A stretch of 56,028 nucleotides of DNA from Chloroflexota bacterium (GTDB taxonomy: Bacteria > Chloroflexota > Anaerolineae > J102), in the NCBI GenBank assembly GCA_013151415.1, contig JAADII010000197.1:1-56028 (forward strand). Reading direction: 5' to 3'. Positions 24,402 through 33,226 of this stretch are shown here, in pieces (the first letter of the stretch is position 1; the number at the start of each line of letters is the position of its first letter). The notes beneath the pieces are model-generated. The model was not told the DNA's origin. It did not search any database and saw nothing but the letters and a program-made list of their open reading frames with translations. Both the position numbers and the translations under genes were made by a program.

Positions 24402-25607
24402 ATGACCACTCCAAGTCCATTCGATTCCTTCCCGGCCAAATCGCCGCCCGCGATCCCGCGCGGGGTGTCCGACTTTTTCGGCGGCGCGGCCGTGGCGCGT
24501 CGCGAAGCCGAGGCCACTTTGCGCGAGATGGCCCGACGTTGGGGCTATGTCGAGGTCATCCCGCCCACGTTCGAATACGCGGAAACCCTGGCCACCGAGG
24601 CCGGGCCGCAGCTTGCCGAGGAGCTTTACCGCTTTCTCGATCGCGACGGCCGCGCGCTGGCCTTGCGGCCCGACCTGACCATCCCCACCGCGCGGCTTGC
24701 CGGATCCAAGCTCTATGATCAGCCCCTGCCTCAACGTTTCTTCTACGCGGGGCCGGCCTTTCGCTATGAAGAGCCGCGCGCTGGGCGACAGCGCGAATTC
24801 TGGCAGGCCGGGCTTGAGTTGATCGGGGTTGCCGGCCCAGACGCGGACGCAGAAGTGCTGGCCTTTGCCGCGCGTGGTCTCGAGGCTTTGGCTTTGCCCG
24901 TGATTCGTTTCTCGCTTGGCCACCTGGGTTATTTTCACGGTCTGGTGGAGCATTTGGGGTTGACCTCGGTTGAAATTCGGGTCTTGCAATCCGCGCTCGA
25001 CCGCAAAAGCTGGGACGATTTGCAGGCTTTCGCAGACGCGCTCGATGCATCAGGAGCGGATCGAGAAGCCGTGTTGGGCTTGCTGGGCCTGAACGGGAAG
25101 CAGGGCGAAGGCGTGCTCGCTCGGGCCAGGAAATTGGCCCGGAACCAGAAAATGGCCGAGGCGGTGAACCAGCTGGACGCGGTGGAGAAGCGACTCGAAC
25201 ATTATGGCGTCAAACATTTTTTCGTCGTGGATCTGGCCGATGTGCGCGGCATGAACTATTACACCGGCATCACCTTCAAAGCCTACACCGATCAAATGGG
25301 CTTCTCCATCGTCAACGGCGGCCGCTACGACAATCTCGTCGGGCATTTCGGCGCGTCGCGGCCCGCGGTGGGCTGTGCGTTCTACCTCGACCGCATTCTC
25401 CTGGCCCGGGTGCGGCAGTCCGGCCCGCCTCCCGAACCCATGCCCGATATCCTCGTGCATCCCTGCCCTTGCGGCGGTTATGTGCGCCTGGCCGAAGAGG
25501 CCCGCGCGGCCGGCCGGGTCGCGGTCATTGCACTCGGACCCGAAGCCCCCCATGACGCCCCCACCACAATTCGTTGTTCGTGTGAGGCGAACCCTCCCAC
25601 CGCCTGA
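24402..25607 (+). CDS. hisZ: ATP phosphoribosyltransferase regulatory subunit
   Basis: The 401-residue protein is a class II aminoacyl-tRNA-synthetase paralogue: motif 2-like FFYAGPAFRYEEP and GRQREFWQAGLELIG, and RGMNYYTGITF with NGGRYDNL. It lacks the C-terminal anticodon-binding domain of HisRS and is followed by a short HisG, so it is HisZ, the partner needed for activity and histidine feedback. There is no SD; only 12 bases separate the attenuator T-run from the ATG. Ten bases separate it from hisG. Confidence 0.9.
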   Translation: MTTPSPFDSFPAKSPPAIPRGVSDFFGGAAVARREAEATLREMARRWGYVEVIPPTFEYAETLATEAGPQLAEELYRFLDRDGRALALRPDLTIPTARLAGSKLYDQPLPQRFFYAGPAFRYEEPRAGRQREFWQAGLELIGVAGPDADAEVLAFAARGLEALALPVIRFSLGHLGYFHGLVEHLGLTSVEIRVLQSALDRKSWDDLQAFADALDASGADREAVLGLLGLNGKQGEGVLARARKLARNQKMAEAVNQLDAVEKRLEHYGVKHFFVVDLADVRGMNYYTGITFKAYTDQMGFSIVNGGRYDNLVGHFGASRPAVGCAFYLDRILLARVRQSGPPPEPMPDILVHPCPCGGYVRLAEEARAAGRVAVIALGPEAPHDAPTTIRCSCEANPPTA

Positions 25608-25617
25608 ACGCGCCATC

Positions 25618-26244
25618 ATGCTCACCGTAGCTCTACCCAAAGGCCGGCTGACCGACGACGCCTTGACCTGGCTCAAGCGGGCTGACTGGCCTCTACCGCA
25701 AATGGATAATGATCGGCGTTTGGTCGCGCCTAGCCAGGATGGTCGTCTGAGTTACATCATGGCCAAGCCCATGGACGTGCCGGTTTTCGTGGAGCAAGGC
25801 GCGGCCGATTTGGGCATCGCCGGTCTGGACGTGCTCCGCGAGCGCGCGGCCGATGTGTACGAGCCGCTGCGTTTGCCTTTTGGCCATTGCCGGCTTTCGG
25901 TGGCCGCGCCCGCCAACCGACCTAACCGCCCCCTCAGGCTCGAAATCAACCCTCGCGTGGCCACCAAGTACCCGCGACTCACAGCCGAATATTTTCGCAA
26001 GCGAGGCATCTCGGCCGAACTCATCGTGCTCAGCGGCTCGGTCGAGCTTGGCCCCCTGGTCAACCTGGCCGATCTCATCGTCGATCTGGTTCAGACCGGC
26101 GCGACCCTGCGCGAAAACGGCCTGGTCGAGTTGCGCACCATTCTCGAATCTCAGGCCGTCTTGATTGTCAACCGCGCCAGCTACCGCCTGCATACGCGAG
26201 AAATCGATACGTTGATCGCATCCATCCGCACGATACTTCCATGA
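25618..26244 (+). CDS. hisG: ATP phosphoribosyltransferase catalytic subunit, short form
   Basis: At 208 residues it is the short HisG (HisG-S) without the C-terminal regulatory domain, which is why HisZ is present. It starts LTVALPKGRL (substrate loop), has GAADLGIAGLDVL, and the PRPP loop in LADLIVDLVQTGATLREN. It catalyses the first step, ATP plus PRPP to phosphoribosyl-ATP. The frame is open upstream inside hisZ, but MLTVALPKGR is the family start. Its stop overlaps the hisD start (ATGA). Confidence 0.95.
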   Translation: MLTVALPKGRLTDDALTWLKRADWPLPQMDNDRRLVAPSQDGRLSYIMAKPMDVPVFVEQGAADLGIAGLDVLRERAADVYEPLRLPFGHCRLSVAAPANRPNRPLRLEINPRVATKYPRLTAEYFRKRGISAELIVLSGSVELGPLVNLADLIVDLVQTGATLRENGLVELRTILESQAVLIVNRASYRLHTREIDTLIASIRTILP

Positions 26245-27602
26245 CCGATCTTTTCCCCATCTACGACCTTCCCACCGCCCGCGAGGGCATTCTCAAGCGC
26301 CGCGCCTGGGCCGAAACCGAGTATCCGGCAGCGCTTTTGCAGGGCGTCGAACGCATTTTTGGCGAGCCGCTAACGCCCGAACAGGCCGTGAGCCGCGTGC
26401 TGGCCGATATTCGCGATCGGGGCGAAGCGGCCTTGCGCGAATGGACCGCGCGCATCGACGGGTTCGAGATGCAGGCGTTCCGCGTCCCCCAGGATGAACG
26501 CCAGCGCGCGCTGAATGAACTTGACCCCGAATTGCGCGCGGCGTTGGAAAAGGCCGCACAGCGCATCGCGGATTTCCACGCTCGTCAGCCTGCACATTCG
26601 TGGCTGCATGTGGATGAACGCGAAGGCGCTCTTGGCCAGATCGTGCGGCCCCTGGATTCGGTCGGGGTCTATGTGCCCGGCGGAAGCGCGCCTTTGCCCT
26701 CGTCGCTGCTCATGGCCGCGGTCGTGGCGCGCGTGGCCGGCGTCGAGACCGTCATCGCCTGTTCACCTCCCGCCCGCAACAGCGGCCGCATTCCCGACGT
26801 GATCCTGGCCGCGGCCGAGATCGCGGGGGTCGATGCGCTCTTCGCGGTGGGCGGCGCGCAGGCCATCGCGGCCATGGCCTTTGGCGCCGGCGACATCCCC
26901 GCGGTGGATAAAATCGTCGGCCCCGGCGGACTGTTCGTGACCCTGGCCAAACGTCAGGTGTTCGGCGCCGTGGGCATCGACGGCCTGCCCGGCCCCACCG
27001 AGACCATTGTCATCGCCGACCACCAGGCCGACCCCGACCGCGTGGCCGCGGATTTGCTGGCCCAGGCCGAACATGATGTCCTGGCCACGGCCATCCTCCT
27101 CACCCCCAGCGCCGACCTGGCCCAGGCCGTGCAGATTCGCGTGGCCGAGCGCATGGAGCAGCTTGGCCGGGCCGAGACCATCGCCGCGTCGCTCACCACT
27201 CGTGGGGGCGCGGTCATCACGCCCGACCTGGACGCCGCGGTCGAGGCCGCAAACGCGTATGCGGCCGAGCATCTGTGCCTTTCGGTGGCCGACCCCTGGT
27301 CCCTGGTTCCCAAGATTCGCCACGCGGGCGGCATTTTCGTGGGCGAACACAGCTTCGAGGTGCTTGGCGACTACATTGCTGGGCCGTCGCACATCATGCC
27401 CACCGAGGGAACGGCCCGCTTCGCGTCGCCTCTGAATGTGGAGGACTTTGTCAAGCGCATCAGCCTAATCGCGCTCAATCCCGAGTCCAGCGCGGAGCTC
27501 AGCCGCATCGCCGCGCGCATCGCCGAAGCCGAGGGCCTGGACGCGCACGCGGCCGCTGCGCGCGAGAGGGTTCGTGACGACGCGGATAAGAAGCGCGGAT
27601 AG
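26241..27602 (+). CDS. hisD: Histidinol dehydrogenase
   Basis: The 453-residue protein has the HisD core PGGSAPLPSSLLM, GGAQAIAAMAFG, KIVGPGG, DGLPGPTETIVIAD, AEHD and HIMPTEGTARFAS with the zinc and catalytic His/Glu residues in expected places. It oxidises histidinol to histidine in two NAD-dependent steps. It overlaps hisG by four bases. Only three bases separate its end from the convergent BrnA antitoxin gene, which interrupts the operon order. Confidence 0.96.
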   Translation: MTDLFPIYDLPTAREGILKRRAWAETEYPAALLQGVERIFGEPLTPEQAVSRVLADIRDRGEAALREWTARIDGFEMQAFRVPQDERQRALNELDPELRAALEKAAQRIADFHARQPAHSWLHVDEREGALGQIVRPLDSVGVYVPGGSAPLPSSLLMAAVVARVAGVETVIACSPPARNSGRIPDVILAAAEIAGVDALFAVGGAQAIAAMAFGAGDIPAVDKIVGPGGLFVTLAKRQVFGAVGIDGLPGPTETIVIADHQADPDRVAADLLAQAEHDVLATAILLTPSADLAQAVQIRVAERMEQLGRAETIAASLTTRGGAVITPDLDAAVEAANAYAAEHLCLSVADPWSLVPKIRHAGGIFVGEHSFEVLGDYIAGPSHIMPTEGTARFASPLNVEDFVKRISLIALNPESSAELSRIAARIAEAEGLDAHAAAARERVRDDADKKRG

Positions 27603-27605
27603 CCG

Positions 27606-27938
27606 TCAGCGTTCTTCTTTCTCGGCGCTTCGGTAAATCGGCCCGCGTTCACGCAATTCGGATACGGCTGCATCCAGCACCTCGTTATCGACGCCCCGCT
27701 TGCGCAGGCTCTCGATAAGCATTTGGACTGTCTCTTTCTGTTGCTCCTGATGCAGTCGCTCCAGATCTGCACGCAATCCCTGGCCGATATAAGCTCGCAT
27801 TAAGGGCTGGTAGCCGGAAAAACCTCGAAGCGGCGCCACGCGTTTCAGGTCTTCCAGCACATCTTCCGGAATGCGTAAACTGATCATCCTCATGGGACGG
27901 TTTTTGCGCAGTCGTTTTTTCAATTCACTGGTTTTCAT
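27606..27938 (-). CDS. brnA: BrnA-like ribbon-helix-helix antitoxin
   Basis: The 110-residue protein has an RHH-type DNA-binding segment (MRMISLRIPEDVLEDLKRVA, residues 17-36) followed by a helical, charged tail. It overlaps the toxin gene's 3' end by 14 bases and is in the toxin-first order typical of brnTA. It should neutralise BrnT and repress the shared promoter. It is on the minus strand inside the plus-strand his operon, tail to tail with hisD. Confidence 0.8.
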   Translation of the reverse strand: MKTSELKKRLRKNRPMRMISLRIPEDVLEDLKRVAPLRGFSGYQPLMRAYIGQGLRADLERLHQEQQKETVQMLIESLRKRGVDNEVLDAAVSELRERGPIYRSAEKEER

Positions 27939-28221
27939 ATTCTAATTGCTCCTTACGCGTGGTTCGTCTTGCCGAGATGATTCTGATTGCGTCGTTTCGA
28001 GTAACATACACAACGTAGAGTAATTGCCAGGATGTGGTCAGTCCCACGATGGCATTTCGCACCTCTCCCTCGATAATATCTTCTTTGACGATAAGAAAGA
28101 ATGGATCGAAGAACACCTCGCAGGCAAGCTCAAATGAGACGCCATGCTTGCGCAGGTTCATTAGCGCTTTATCGGCATCCCATTCAAAACGTACGTCGTA
28201 CAAGACAAAGAATGTGTCCAC
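27925..28221 (-). CDS. brnT: BrnT family ribonuclease toxin
   Basis: The 98-residue protein has the BrnT signature FEWDADKALMNLRKHGVSFE, VFFDP and RIISARRTTRKEQLEYEN. BrnT is an RNase-fold toxin that cleaves mRNA when BrnA is lost. The start is GTG at 28221 (VDTFFVLYDV...), with later TTG possible. A promoter-like pair lies just upstream (see next entry), which would give an almost leaderless transcript. Confidence 0.88.
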   Translation of the reverse strand: MDTFFVLYDVRFEWDADKALMNLRKHGVSFELACEVFFDPFFLIVKEDIIEGEVRNAIVGLTTSWQLLYVVYVTRNDAIRIISARRTTRKEQLEYENQ

Positions 28222-28228
28222 AATACAT

Positions 28229-28258
28229 AGGATAACCCAACTGTATATATATTGTCAA
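28229..28258 (-). promoter_or_regulatory. Candidate promoter of brnTA
   Basis: On the minus strand TTGACA (28258-28253) and TATCCT (28234-28229) are 18 bases apart. Transcription would start about 28222, next to the GTG start codon at 28221, so the mRNA would be leaderless or nearly so. The AT-rich spacer (TATATATA) may also serve a promoter for hisC on the other strand. Confidence 0.5.
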
Positions 28259-28278
28259 CACGTATTTGCTGACTTCTT

Positions 28279-29397
28279 ATGGACGAACGTAAGAGCGAAC
28301 GAATCCCAATGTCCCAGGCGATCCGCAAAGATGTGGCGCGGATGGAGACGTACGCGCCGGTGAAGCCTTTCGACGCGCTTAGCCGGGAGATGGGGCGACC
28401 GGCCGAGGACATCGTCAAGCTGGATGCAAACGAGAATCCTTATGGCCCCTCTCCTCGCGTGCGCGAGGCCCTGGCCGCGTATCCCTGGTATCATATATAT
28501 CCCGACCCGCAACAAACGCGGCTGCGCGAGGCTCTGGCCGATTATGTGGGCGTTCCGGCTGAGTATATTTTACCGGGCCACGGCGCGGATGAGCTTATCG
28601 ACTATCTCTGCCGTCTTTTTCTCATGCCCGGCGACGCCATCATCAACTGTCCGCCCACGTTCGGCATGTACAGCTTCGATGCGCGTCTCAGCGGCGGCGA
28701 GGTCATCGAGGTGTGGCGCCGCGAGGATTTCAGCCTCGATATCGGAGCCGTCGAGAAAGCCGTTCGGGAAAGCGAGCCCAGGCCCAAGCTGCTCTTTCTC
28801 ACCTCGCCCAACAATCCCGACGGCGGCCTGCTCTCGCACGTTGCCCTGCGCCGATTGCTCCGTTTGCCACTGCTGGTGGTCGTGGACGAAGCCTATATCG
28901 AATTCGCGGAGGGCGAGGGTTCGGTCGCGAGTTGGGTTCCCGAAACGCCTAATCTGGTGGTTTTGCGCACCTTTTCCAAGTGGGCCGGTCTGGCCGGGCT
29001 GCGTTTGGGCTATGGCATTTTTCCATTGGAATTGATGGAACATCTTTGGAAGTTCAAACAGCCGTATAATGTCAATGTGGCGGCCACCGCGGCCGGATTG
29101 GCCAGCCTGGAAGATTTGCCCCTGCTGCGCGAGCGCGTCGCGGCCTTGAAAAGAGAGCGCGACCGGCTGTATACTGAACTTGCCGCCATCCCTTATCTGC
29201 AACCCCTGGCCAGTCAGGCCAATTTTGTGCTCTGTCGCGTGGTGGGGCGCTCGGCCGCGGCCCTGCATCGAGCCTTGTTCAAGCAGGGCGTCCTCGTGCG
29301 CTACTACGATAAGCCCGGCCTGCGCAATTTCATCCGCATCAGCGCCGGACGACCGGAACAAACGGATCGGTTGTTGCAAGCGCTGGCCTCTCTTTGA
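28279..29397 (+). CDS. hisC: Histidinol-phosphate aminotransferase
   Basis: The 372-residue PLP enzyme has [38 protein letters not shown] and the lysine motif [14 protein letters not shown] (Schiff-base Lys). It transaminates imidazole acetol phosphate. Starts at 28279 or 28309 are both possible; neither has an SD. It follows the inverted brnTA pair, so it needs read-through past brnTA or its own promoter. The stop overlaps the next start (TGATG). Confidence 0.95.
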   Translation: MDERKSERIPMSQAIRKDVARMETYAPVKPFDALSREMGRPAEDIVKLDANENPYGPSPRVREALAAYPWYHIYPDPQQTRLREALADYVGVPAEYILPGHGADELIDYLCRLFLMPGDAIINCPPTFGMYSFDARLSGGEVIEVWRREDFSLDIGAVEKAVRESEPRPKLLFLTSPNNPDGGLLSHVALRRLLRLPLLVVVDEAYIEFAEGEGSVASWVPETPNLVVLRTFSKWAGLAGLRLGYGIFPLELMEHLWKFKQPYNVNVAATAAGLASLEDLPLLRERVAALKRERDRLYTELAAIPYLQPLASQANFVLCRVVGRSAAALHRALFKQGVLVRYYDKPGLRNFIRISAGRPEQTDRLLQALASL

Positions 29398-29642
29398 TGG
29401 AGATCGTCATGCGAGCATACAAGATTGAACAGATCGTTCCTGCAAACGGAACGTTGGAACTAAAGCAACTTCCTTTTGCACCCGGCCAACGCGTCGAGAT
29501 CATCATACTTGAACAGACGGATACAACAAAGCATGAAGCTGAAAACGCAAAAGAGAAAGATGATATTCTTATAGGGAGCGTTTTAGAGTATATTGATCCC
29601 ACCGAGCCCGTCGCCATTGAGGACTGGGAGGCGATTCAGTGA
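29397..29642 (+). CDS. Small antitoxin-like protein paired with a PIN toxin
   Basis: The 81-residue protein (start 29397, or MRAYKIEQ at 29409) has an N-terminal beta-rich segment (IVPANGTLELKQLPFAPGQRVEIIIL) like antitoxins that accompany VapC, and an acidic tail. It overlaps hisC's stop and the PIN gene's GTG start (GTGA), so all three are translationally coupled. Its DNA-binding fold is not certain; the pairing with VapC is the main evidence. Confidence 0.68.
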   Translation: MEIVMRAYKIEQIVPANGTLELKQLPFAPGQRVEIIILEQTDTTKHEAENAKEKDDILIGSVLEYIDPTEPVAIEDWEAIQ

Positions 29643-30025
29643 TACTTCTAGACACTCATATCTGGATTTGGTGGAAGAGCCGGAGTCAGAGACTGTCTTC
29701 CAAGGCATTGCGCATCATTGATGAAAACAAGAGAGACGACGGAGTTGGGATTAGCGTCATTTCCTGCTGGGAGATGGCAAAGTTAGTGGAACGTAAGCGA
29801 TTAACACTCACCATTCCTATCGAGACATGGATTGAGCAAGGCTTGGTTGGCCTGACTCTATTTCATCTAACGCCAGAAATAGCAATCGAGTCAACAAAGC
29901 TCCCTGGCGATTTTCACAAAGATCCCGCTGATCAGATTATCGTGGCCACAGCTCGTTTTCATGGATTGCCCTTGTTGACCGTTGATAGACGCATCCTGAG
30001 CTATCCATATGTGACTACGCTGTGA
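29639..30025 (+). CDS. vapC: PIN domain ribonuclease toxin, VapC family
   Basis: The 128-residue protein has the PIN acidic residues in order: LDTH (D5), [20 protein letters not shown] (two Asp) and VDRRIL. It is full length for the family. VapC cleaves tRNA or rRNA; target unknown. It uses a GTG start overlapping the antitoxin's stop and ends 29 bases before hisB, so it is likely on the his transcript. Confidence 0.87.
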   Translation: MILLDTHIWIWWKSRSQRLSSKALRIIDENKRDDGVGISVISCWEMAKLVERKRLTLTIPIETWIEQGLVGLTLFHLTPEIAIESTKLPGDFHKDPADQIIVATARFHGLPLLTVDRRILSYPYVTTL

Positions 30026-30054
30026 GATGTTGGCTACGCTCCCATGAAACCATT

Positions 30055-30645
30055 ATGTCAGAAATCGTCATCACCCGCACGACTAGAGAAACCAATATCT
30101 CACTCTCGCTCGACCTGCGCGGGAGCGGCCAGGCGCGGGTGAACACCGGCATCGGCTTTTTCGATCATATGCTCACGCTTTTCGCCGCGCATGGGCTGTT
30201 CGACCTTACGGTCGAGGCCAAGGGCGATTTACACATCGACGAACATCATACGGTCGAGGATGTGGGCATCTGTTTGGGTCGGGCCATCGACCAGGGACTG
30301 GGAGACCGGTCGGGCGTCGTGCGCACCGCGCACAGTTATGTTCCCATGGATGAAAGCCTTGCCTTTGTGGCCATCGACCTGGGCGGTCGTCCCTATTGCA
30401 TTTTCGAGGCCGAGTGGCACACCCCCCGCATCGGCGGCTTGGGCACCGATCTCGTCGGCCATTTCTTCGAGTCGGTGGCCTTTCACGCCAGGATGAACTT
30501 GCACATGCGCGTGCTTTACGGTCGCAACGACCATCATCAATGCGAAGCCCTGTTCAAAGCCTTTGCTCGCGCACTCGATGCAACCGTCCAACTAGACCCC
30601 CGCCGTCAGGGTCCGCCTTCGACTAAAGGGACGTTGACGGCGTAA
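30055..30645 (+). CDS. hisB: Imidazoleglycerol-phosphate dehydratase
   Basis: The 196-residue protein carries the metal-binding pairs [30 protein letters not shown] and [19 protein letters not shown]. It is monofunctional (no N-terminal phosphatase). The frame is open upstream to 30022, but [13 protein letters not shown] matches the family start. It catalyses dehydration of imidazole glycerol phosphate to imidazole acetol phosphate. Confidence 0.96.
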   Translation: MSEIVITRTTRETNISLSLDLRGSGQARVNTGIGFFDHMLTLFAAHGLFDLTVEAKGDLHIDEHHTVEDVGICLGRAIDQGLGDRSGVVRTAHSYVPMDESLAFVAIDLGGRPYCIFEAEWHTPRIGGLGTDLVGHFFESVAFHARMNLHMRVLYGRNDHHQCEALFKAFARALDATVQLDPRRQGPPSTKGTLTA

Positions 30646-30670
30646 TGGAGTATTGACAATCTTTTTTGTT

Positions 30671-31192
30671 ATGTCAGGAGTTCGACGGATTATTAGTGGT
30701 CAGCCGGGCGCGGCCGGCAAGCTGGCCGATTATCGCCGCTTTATGGCCGATGGCGCGCTCATCGAGGAATTCTGGTGGGCGAAACTGGACGCGCCCCTGA
30801 GAAACGCGCTGGGCGTGATGGCCGACGACGGCTGGGTGTGGGTTCGGTTCTGGCTCCCCGACCATGACGCGGTGCTCGACAAGGTGTTCGACGCGGATTT
30901 GCAATTCGTCGGCGCGCATATCGATGTGACCACGCCCATCACTTTGGAGGGAAACGCTTGGGTCACCACCGACCTGTGGCTCGACATCTGGCTGACGCCG
31001 GATGGCCGCGTCATCGTTTTACAGGAGGAGGAATTCGAAAAGGCTTTGAGCGAAGGTTACATCGCATCTGAAGACGCGAGCTGGGCCGAACAGCAAGTGC
31101 GCGAGATCACCCGCCGCATCGCCGCGCGCAGCTTCCCACCCCAATGGATCGCACAATACGCGCCCTCCCCGCCCCCTCCCTCTCAACCTTAA
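30671..31192 (+). CDS. DUF402 domain protein
   Basis: The 173-residue protein ends its folded part with LDIWLTPDGRVIVLQEEEFEKALSEG-type sequence, matching the DUF402/FomD-like family of nucleotide-phosphate hydrolases or RNA-associated proteins. An acidic patch (EGN..VTTDLWLDIW) would hold metal. It lies between hisB and hisH; a role in histidine synthesis is not known. Its last codons (PSPPPPSQP) run into the AACCTC repeat before hisH. Confidence 0.75.
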   Translation: MSGVRRIISGQPGAAGKLADYRRFMADGALIEEFWWAKLDAPLRNALGVMADDGWVWVRFWLPDHDAVLDKVFDADLQFVGAHIDVTTPITLEGNAWVTTDLWLDIWLTPDGRVIVLQEEEFEKALSEGYIASEDASWAEQQVREITRRIAARSFPPQWIAQYAPSPPPPSQP

Positions 31193-31208
31193 CCTCAACC
31201 TCAACCTC
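31182..31208. repeat. AACCTC repeat directly before hisH
   Basis: CTCAACCTTAACCTCAACC and further units lie across the DUF402 stop and the 18-base spacer before the hisH ATG. No G occurs in the 18-base spacer and no SD is present. Confidence 0.85.
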
Positions 31209-31210
31209 TC

Positions 31211-31840
31211 ATGATCGCCATTGTCGATTACAACATCGGAAACGTGCGCAGCGTGCAAAAGGCCGTGGAGCGCGCGGCCCGGGACGCGGGTTTGGATGTG
31301 CAAGTTGCGCTCACCGGCGATCCGGGCGCGATTTTGTCGGCTCAGGGCGTGATCTTGCCCGGCGTGGGCGCGTTCGGGGCTTGCGTCACCAACCTGCGCC
31401 AGACGCATCTCTCTTCGGTCGTGCGCGAGGTCGCGGCCGAGAACGTCCCGCTGCTGGGCATTTGCGTGGGGATGCAGATGCTGTTCGAGGAAAGCGAAGA
31501 AATGGGACGGTGGCGCGGCCTGGGCTTGTTGCCCGGTCGGGTCAGACGGTTCGAGGTTGGGTTGCGCGTGCCACAAATCGGCTGGAACCAACTTCACATC
31601 GTGAAACCCGACCCCTTGCTCGAGGGCGTCGCGGACGGGGCCTACGCTTACTTCGTCCACTCCTATTACTGCGATCCCGCCAATCCTGACGACATCCTGG
31701 CCACCACCGACTACGGCATCGAATACGCGTCTGTGGTGCGCCGCGACCGCATCTGGGGCATCCAGTGTCACCCTGAAAAGAGTCATCAGGTGGGCCTGCA
31801 AATCTTGCGCAATTTCCTGCTTATCTGCGAAGATGAATAG
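31211..31840 (+). CDS. hisH: Imidazole glycerol phosphate synthase, glutamine amidotransferase subunit
   Basis: The 209-residue class I glutaminase has VDYNIGNVRSV at its start, PGVGAF, the nucleophile Cys in LLGICVGMQ, and the His/Glu pair in QCHPEKS. It feeds ammonia to HisF, which is not in this window. There is no SD; the ATG is preceded directly by an AACCTC repeat. Confidence 0.96.
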   Translation: MIAIVDYNIGNVRSVQKAVERAARDAGLDVQVALTGDPGAILSAQGVILPGVGAFGACVTNLRQTHLSSVVREVAAENVPLLGICVGMQMLFEESEEMGRWRGLGLLPGRVRRFEVGLRVPQIGWNQLHIVKPDPLLEGVADGAYAYFVHSYYCDPANPDDILATTDYGIEYASVVRRDRIWGIQCHPEKSHQVGLQILRNFLLICEDE

Positions 31841-31870
31841 CGCGTAATTTATTTCTTAAGGGAGGCTTCC

Positions 31871-32167
31871 ATGACCGTCACCACCGTTGGATTGAGTGAA
31901 TTGAAAGCCCATTTGAGCAAGTACATCGGCCAGGTGAAAACCGGCGACGAGGTGATCGTCACCGAGCGCGGCAAGCCGGTCGCGCGTATCGCTCCTATCG
32001 AAGAGCCAAATGAATCTTTAGAGGCCAAATTGCTCTCGTTAAGGGAGCGCGGACTCTTACACTGGGAGGGTGACTCTCTGCCCAAGAAGCTCGAACCGAG
32101 GCATCCAACCGTCGAACTCACCGGTGACAAGACCGCGGCCGAATTGTTATTGGAAGATAGACGATGA
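31871..32167 (+). CDS. Phd/YefM-family antitoxin
   Basis: The 98-residue protein has the Phd pattern VGLSELKAHLSKYIGQV and VIVTERGKPVARI. The start has GGGAGG eight bases upstream. It overlaps the following PIN gene by four bases (ATGA). It should bind DNA through its N-terminus and a toxin through its C-terminus. Confidence 0.85.
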   Translation: MTVTTVGLSELKAHLSKYIGQVKTGDEVIVTERGKPVARIAPIEEPNESLEAKLLSLRERGLLHWEGDSLPKKLEPRHPTVELTGDKTAAELLLEDRR

Positions 32168-32415
32168 TACTGTATCTAGACCCAAGCGCCTATGTAAAGC
32201 AGTATTTCCGCGAGACCGGCTCGGATGCCGTATCAGAAGTTATTGCGCAGGCAAGATGGGTTGGTTCATCGATTATCTGCCGTGTCGAAATGGAAGCGGC
32301 TTTCGCGAAATATGCGCGTATGACCTTTGCTGTATTCGACCGCCAATTGTGGAAGGCGGCCCTCGCTGTGGGTCTTGACGTCTTCCCCGACGACATTGAG
32401 AGATGGTCTCCCTAA
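32164..32415 (+). pseudogene. PIN domain toxin with internal deletion
   Basis: The 83-residue product has the PIN start LYLDPSAYVKQYFRE and the PIN end [22 protein letters not shown], but about 50 residues are missing between EAAFAKYAR and TFAVFD. This removes the helix that bears the central catalytic Asp of family members (usually about 130-140 residues). The deletion keeps the frame. The product is probably inactive as a nuclease. Its antitoxin partner upstream is intact. Confidence 0.75.
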
Positions 32416-32434
32416 ATCACCACGCATTTGGGCA

Positions 32435-33226
32435 ATGATGATTGTTTTCCCGGCCATTGACCTCCGACGCGGTCGCTGTGTGCGTTTGCAACAGGGCGAT
32501 CCCGATGCAGAAACCGTTTTTGACGATGATCCCGTGGCCGCGGCCCGACGCTGGCAGGCCCAAGGCGCGCGCTGGCTCCATGTCGTCAATCTCGACGGCG
32601 CGTTTGGCGAGGGACGGATCGATCTGCGCTCCCTCTATCGCGGGATCACGGCCGATCTCCTGGAATCCCTTCCCGTCAACTGGCGGCTCCTCCATTCCAT
32701 CAGCCGCGGGGTCTCGATTCCCATCCAGTTTGGCGGCGGACTGCGCACCCTTGACCATATTCGCCTGGCCCTAATGCTGGGCGCGACGCGCGTCATCTTG
32801 GGCACGATTGCGGTGCGCGAACCCGACATGGTGCGTCAGGCCCTGGCTCATTTTGGGCCTGAGCGCATCATCATCGGCATCGATGCGCGCGACGGTCGCG
32901 TCGCCACCCACGGCTGGAAACAGACCCGCGACATCCGCGCCATCGACCTGGCCAAAGCCATGAAAGACGCGGGCGCGCGCCGCATCGTCTACACCGATAT
33001 CGCCCGCGATGGCATGTTGACCGGGGTCAATGTCGAGGCCACGGCCCAACTCGCTCGCGAAACCGGACTGCGCGTCATTGCTTCGGGCGGGGTGAAAGAC
33101 CTCGATGACATTCGCGCTTTGGCCGCGCATCGTCGCGACGGCGTCGATGGCGTCATTGTGGGTCAGGCGCTTTATACCGGACGGCTTGATCTGGCCCGCG
33201 CCATTGAAATAGCGGAGGGTCGGTGA
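32435..33226 (+). CDS. hisA: Phosphoribosylformimino-AICAR ribotide isomerase
   Basis: The 263-residue TIM barrel has the Asp in FPAIDLRRG, the phosphate-binding [14 protein letters not shown] with the second catalytic Asp, and [13 protein letters not shown]. The frame is open upstream into the PIN gene, but MMIVFPAID is the family start. Its stop overlaps the GNAT start (GTGA). Confidence 0.95.
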   Translation: MMIVFPAIDLRRGRCVRLQQGDPDAETVFDDDPVAAARRWQAQGARWLHVVNLDGAFGEGRIDLRSLYRGITADLLESLPVNWRLLHSISRGVSIPIQFGGGLRTLDHIRLALMLGATRVILGTIAVREPDMVRQALAHFGPERIIIGIDARDGRVATHGWKQTRDIRAIDLAKAMKDAGARRIVYTDIARDGMLTGVNVEATAQLARETGLRVIASGGVKDLDDIRALAAHRRDGVDGVIVGQALYTGRLDLARAIEIAEGR

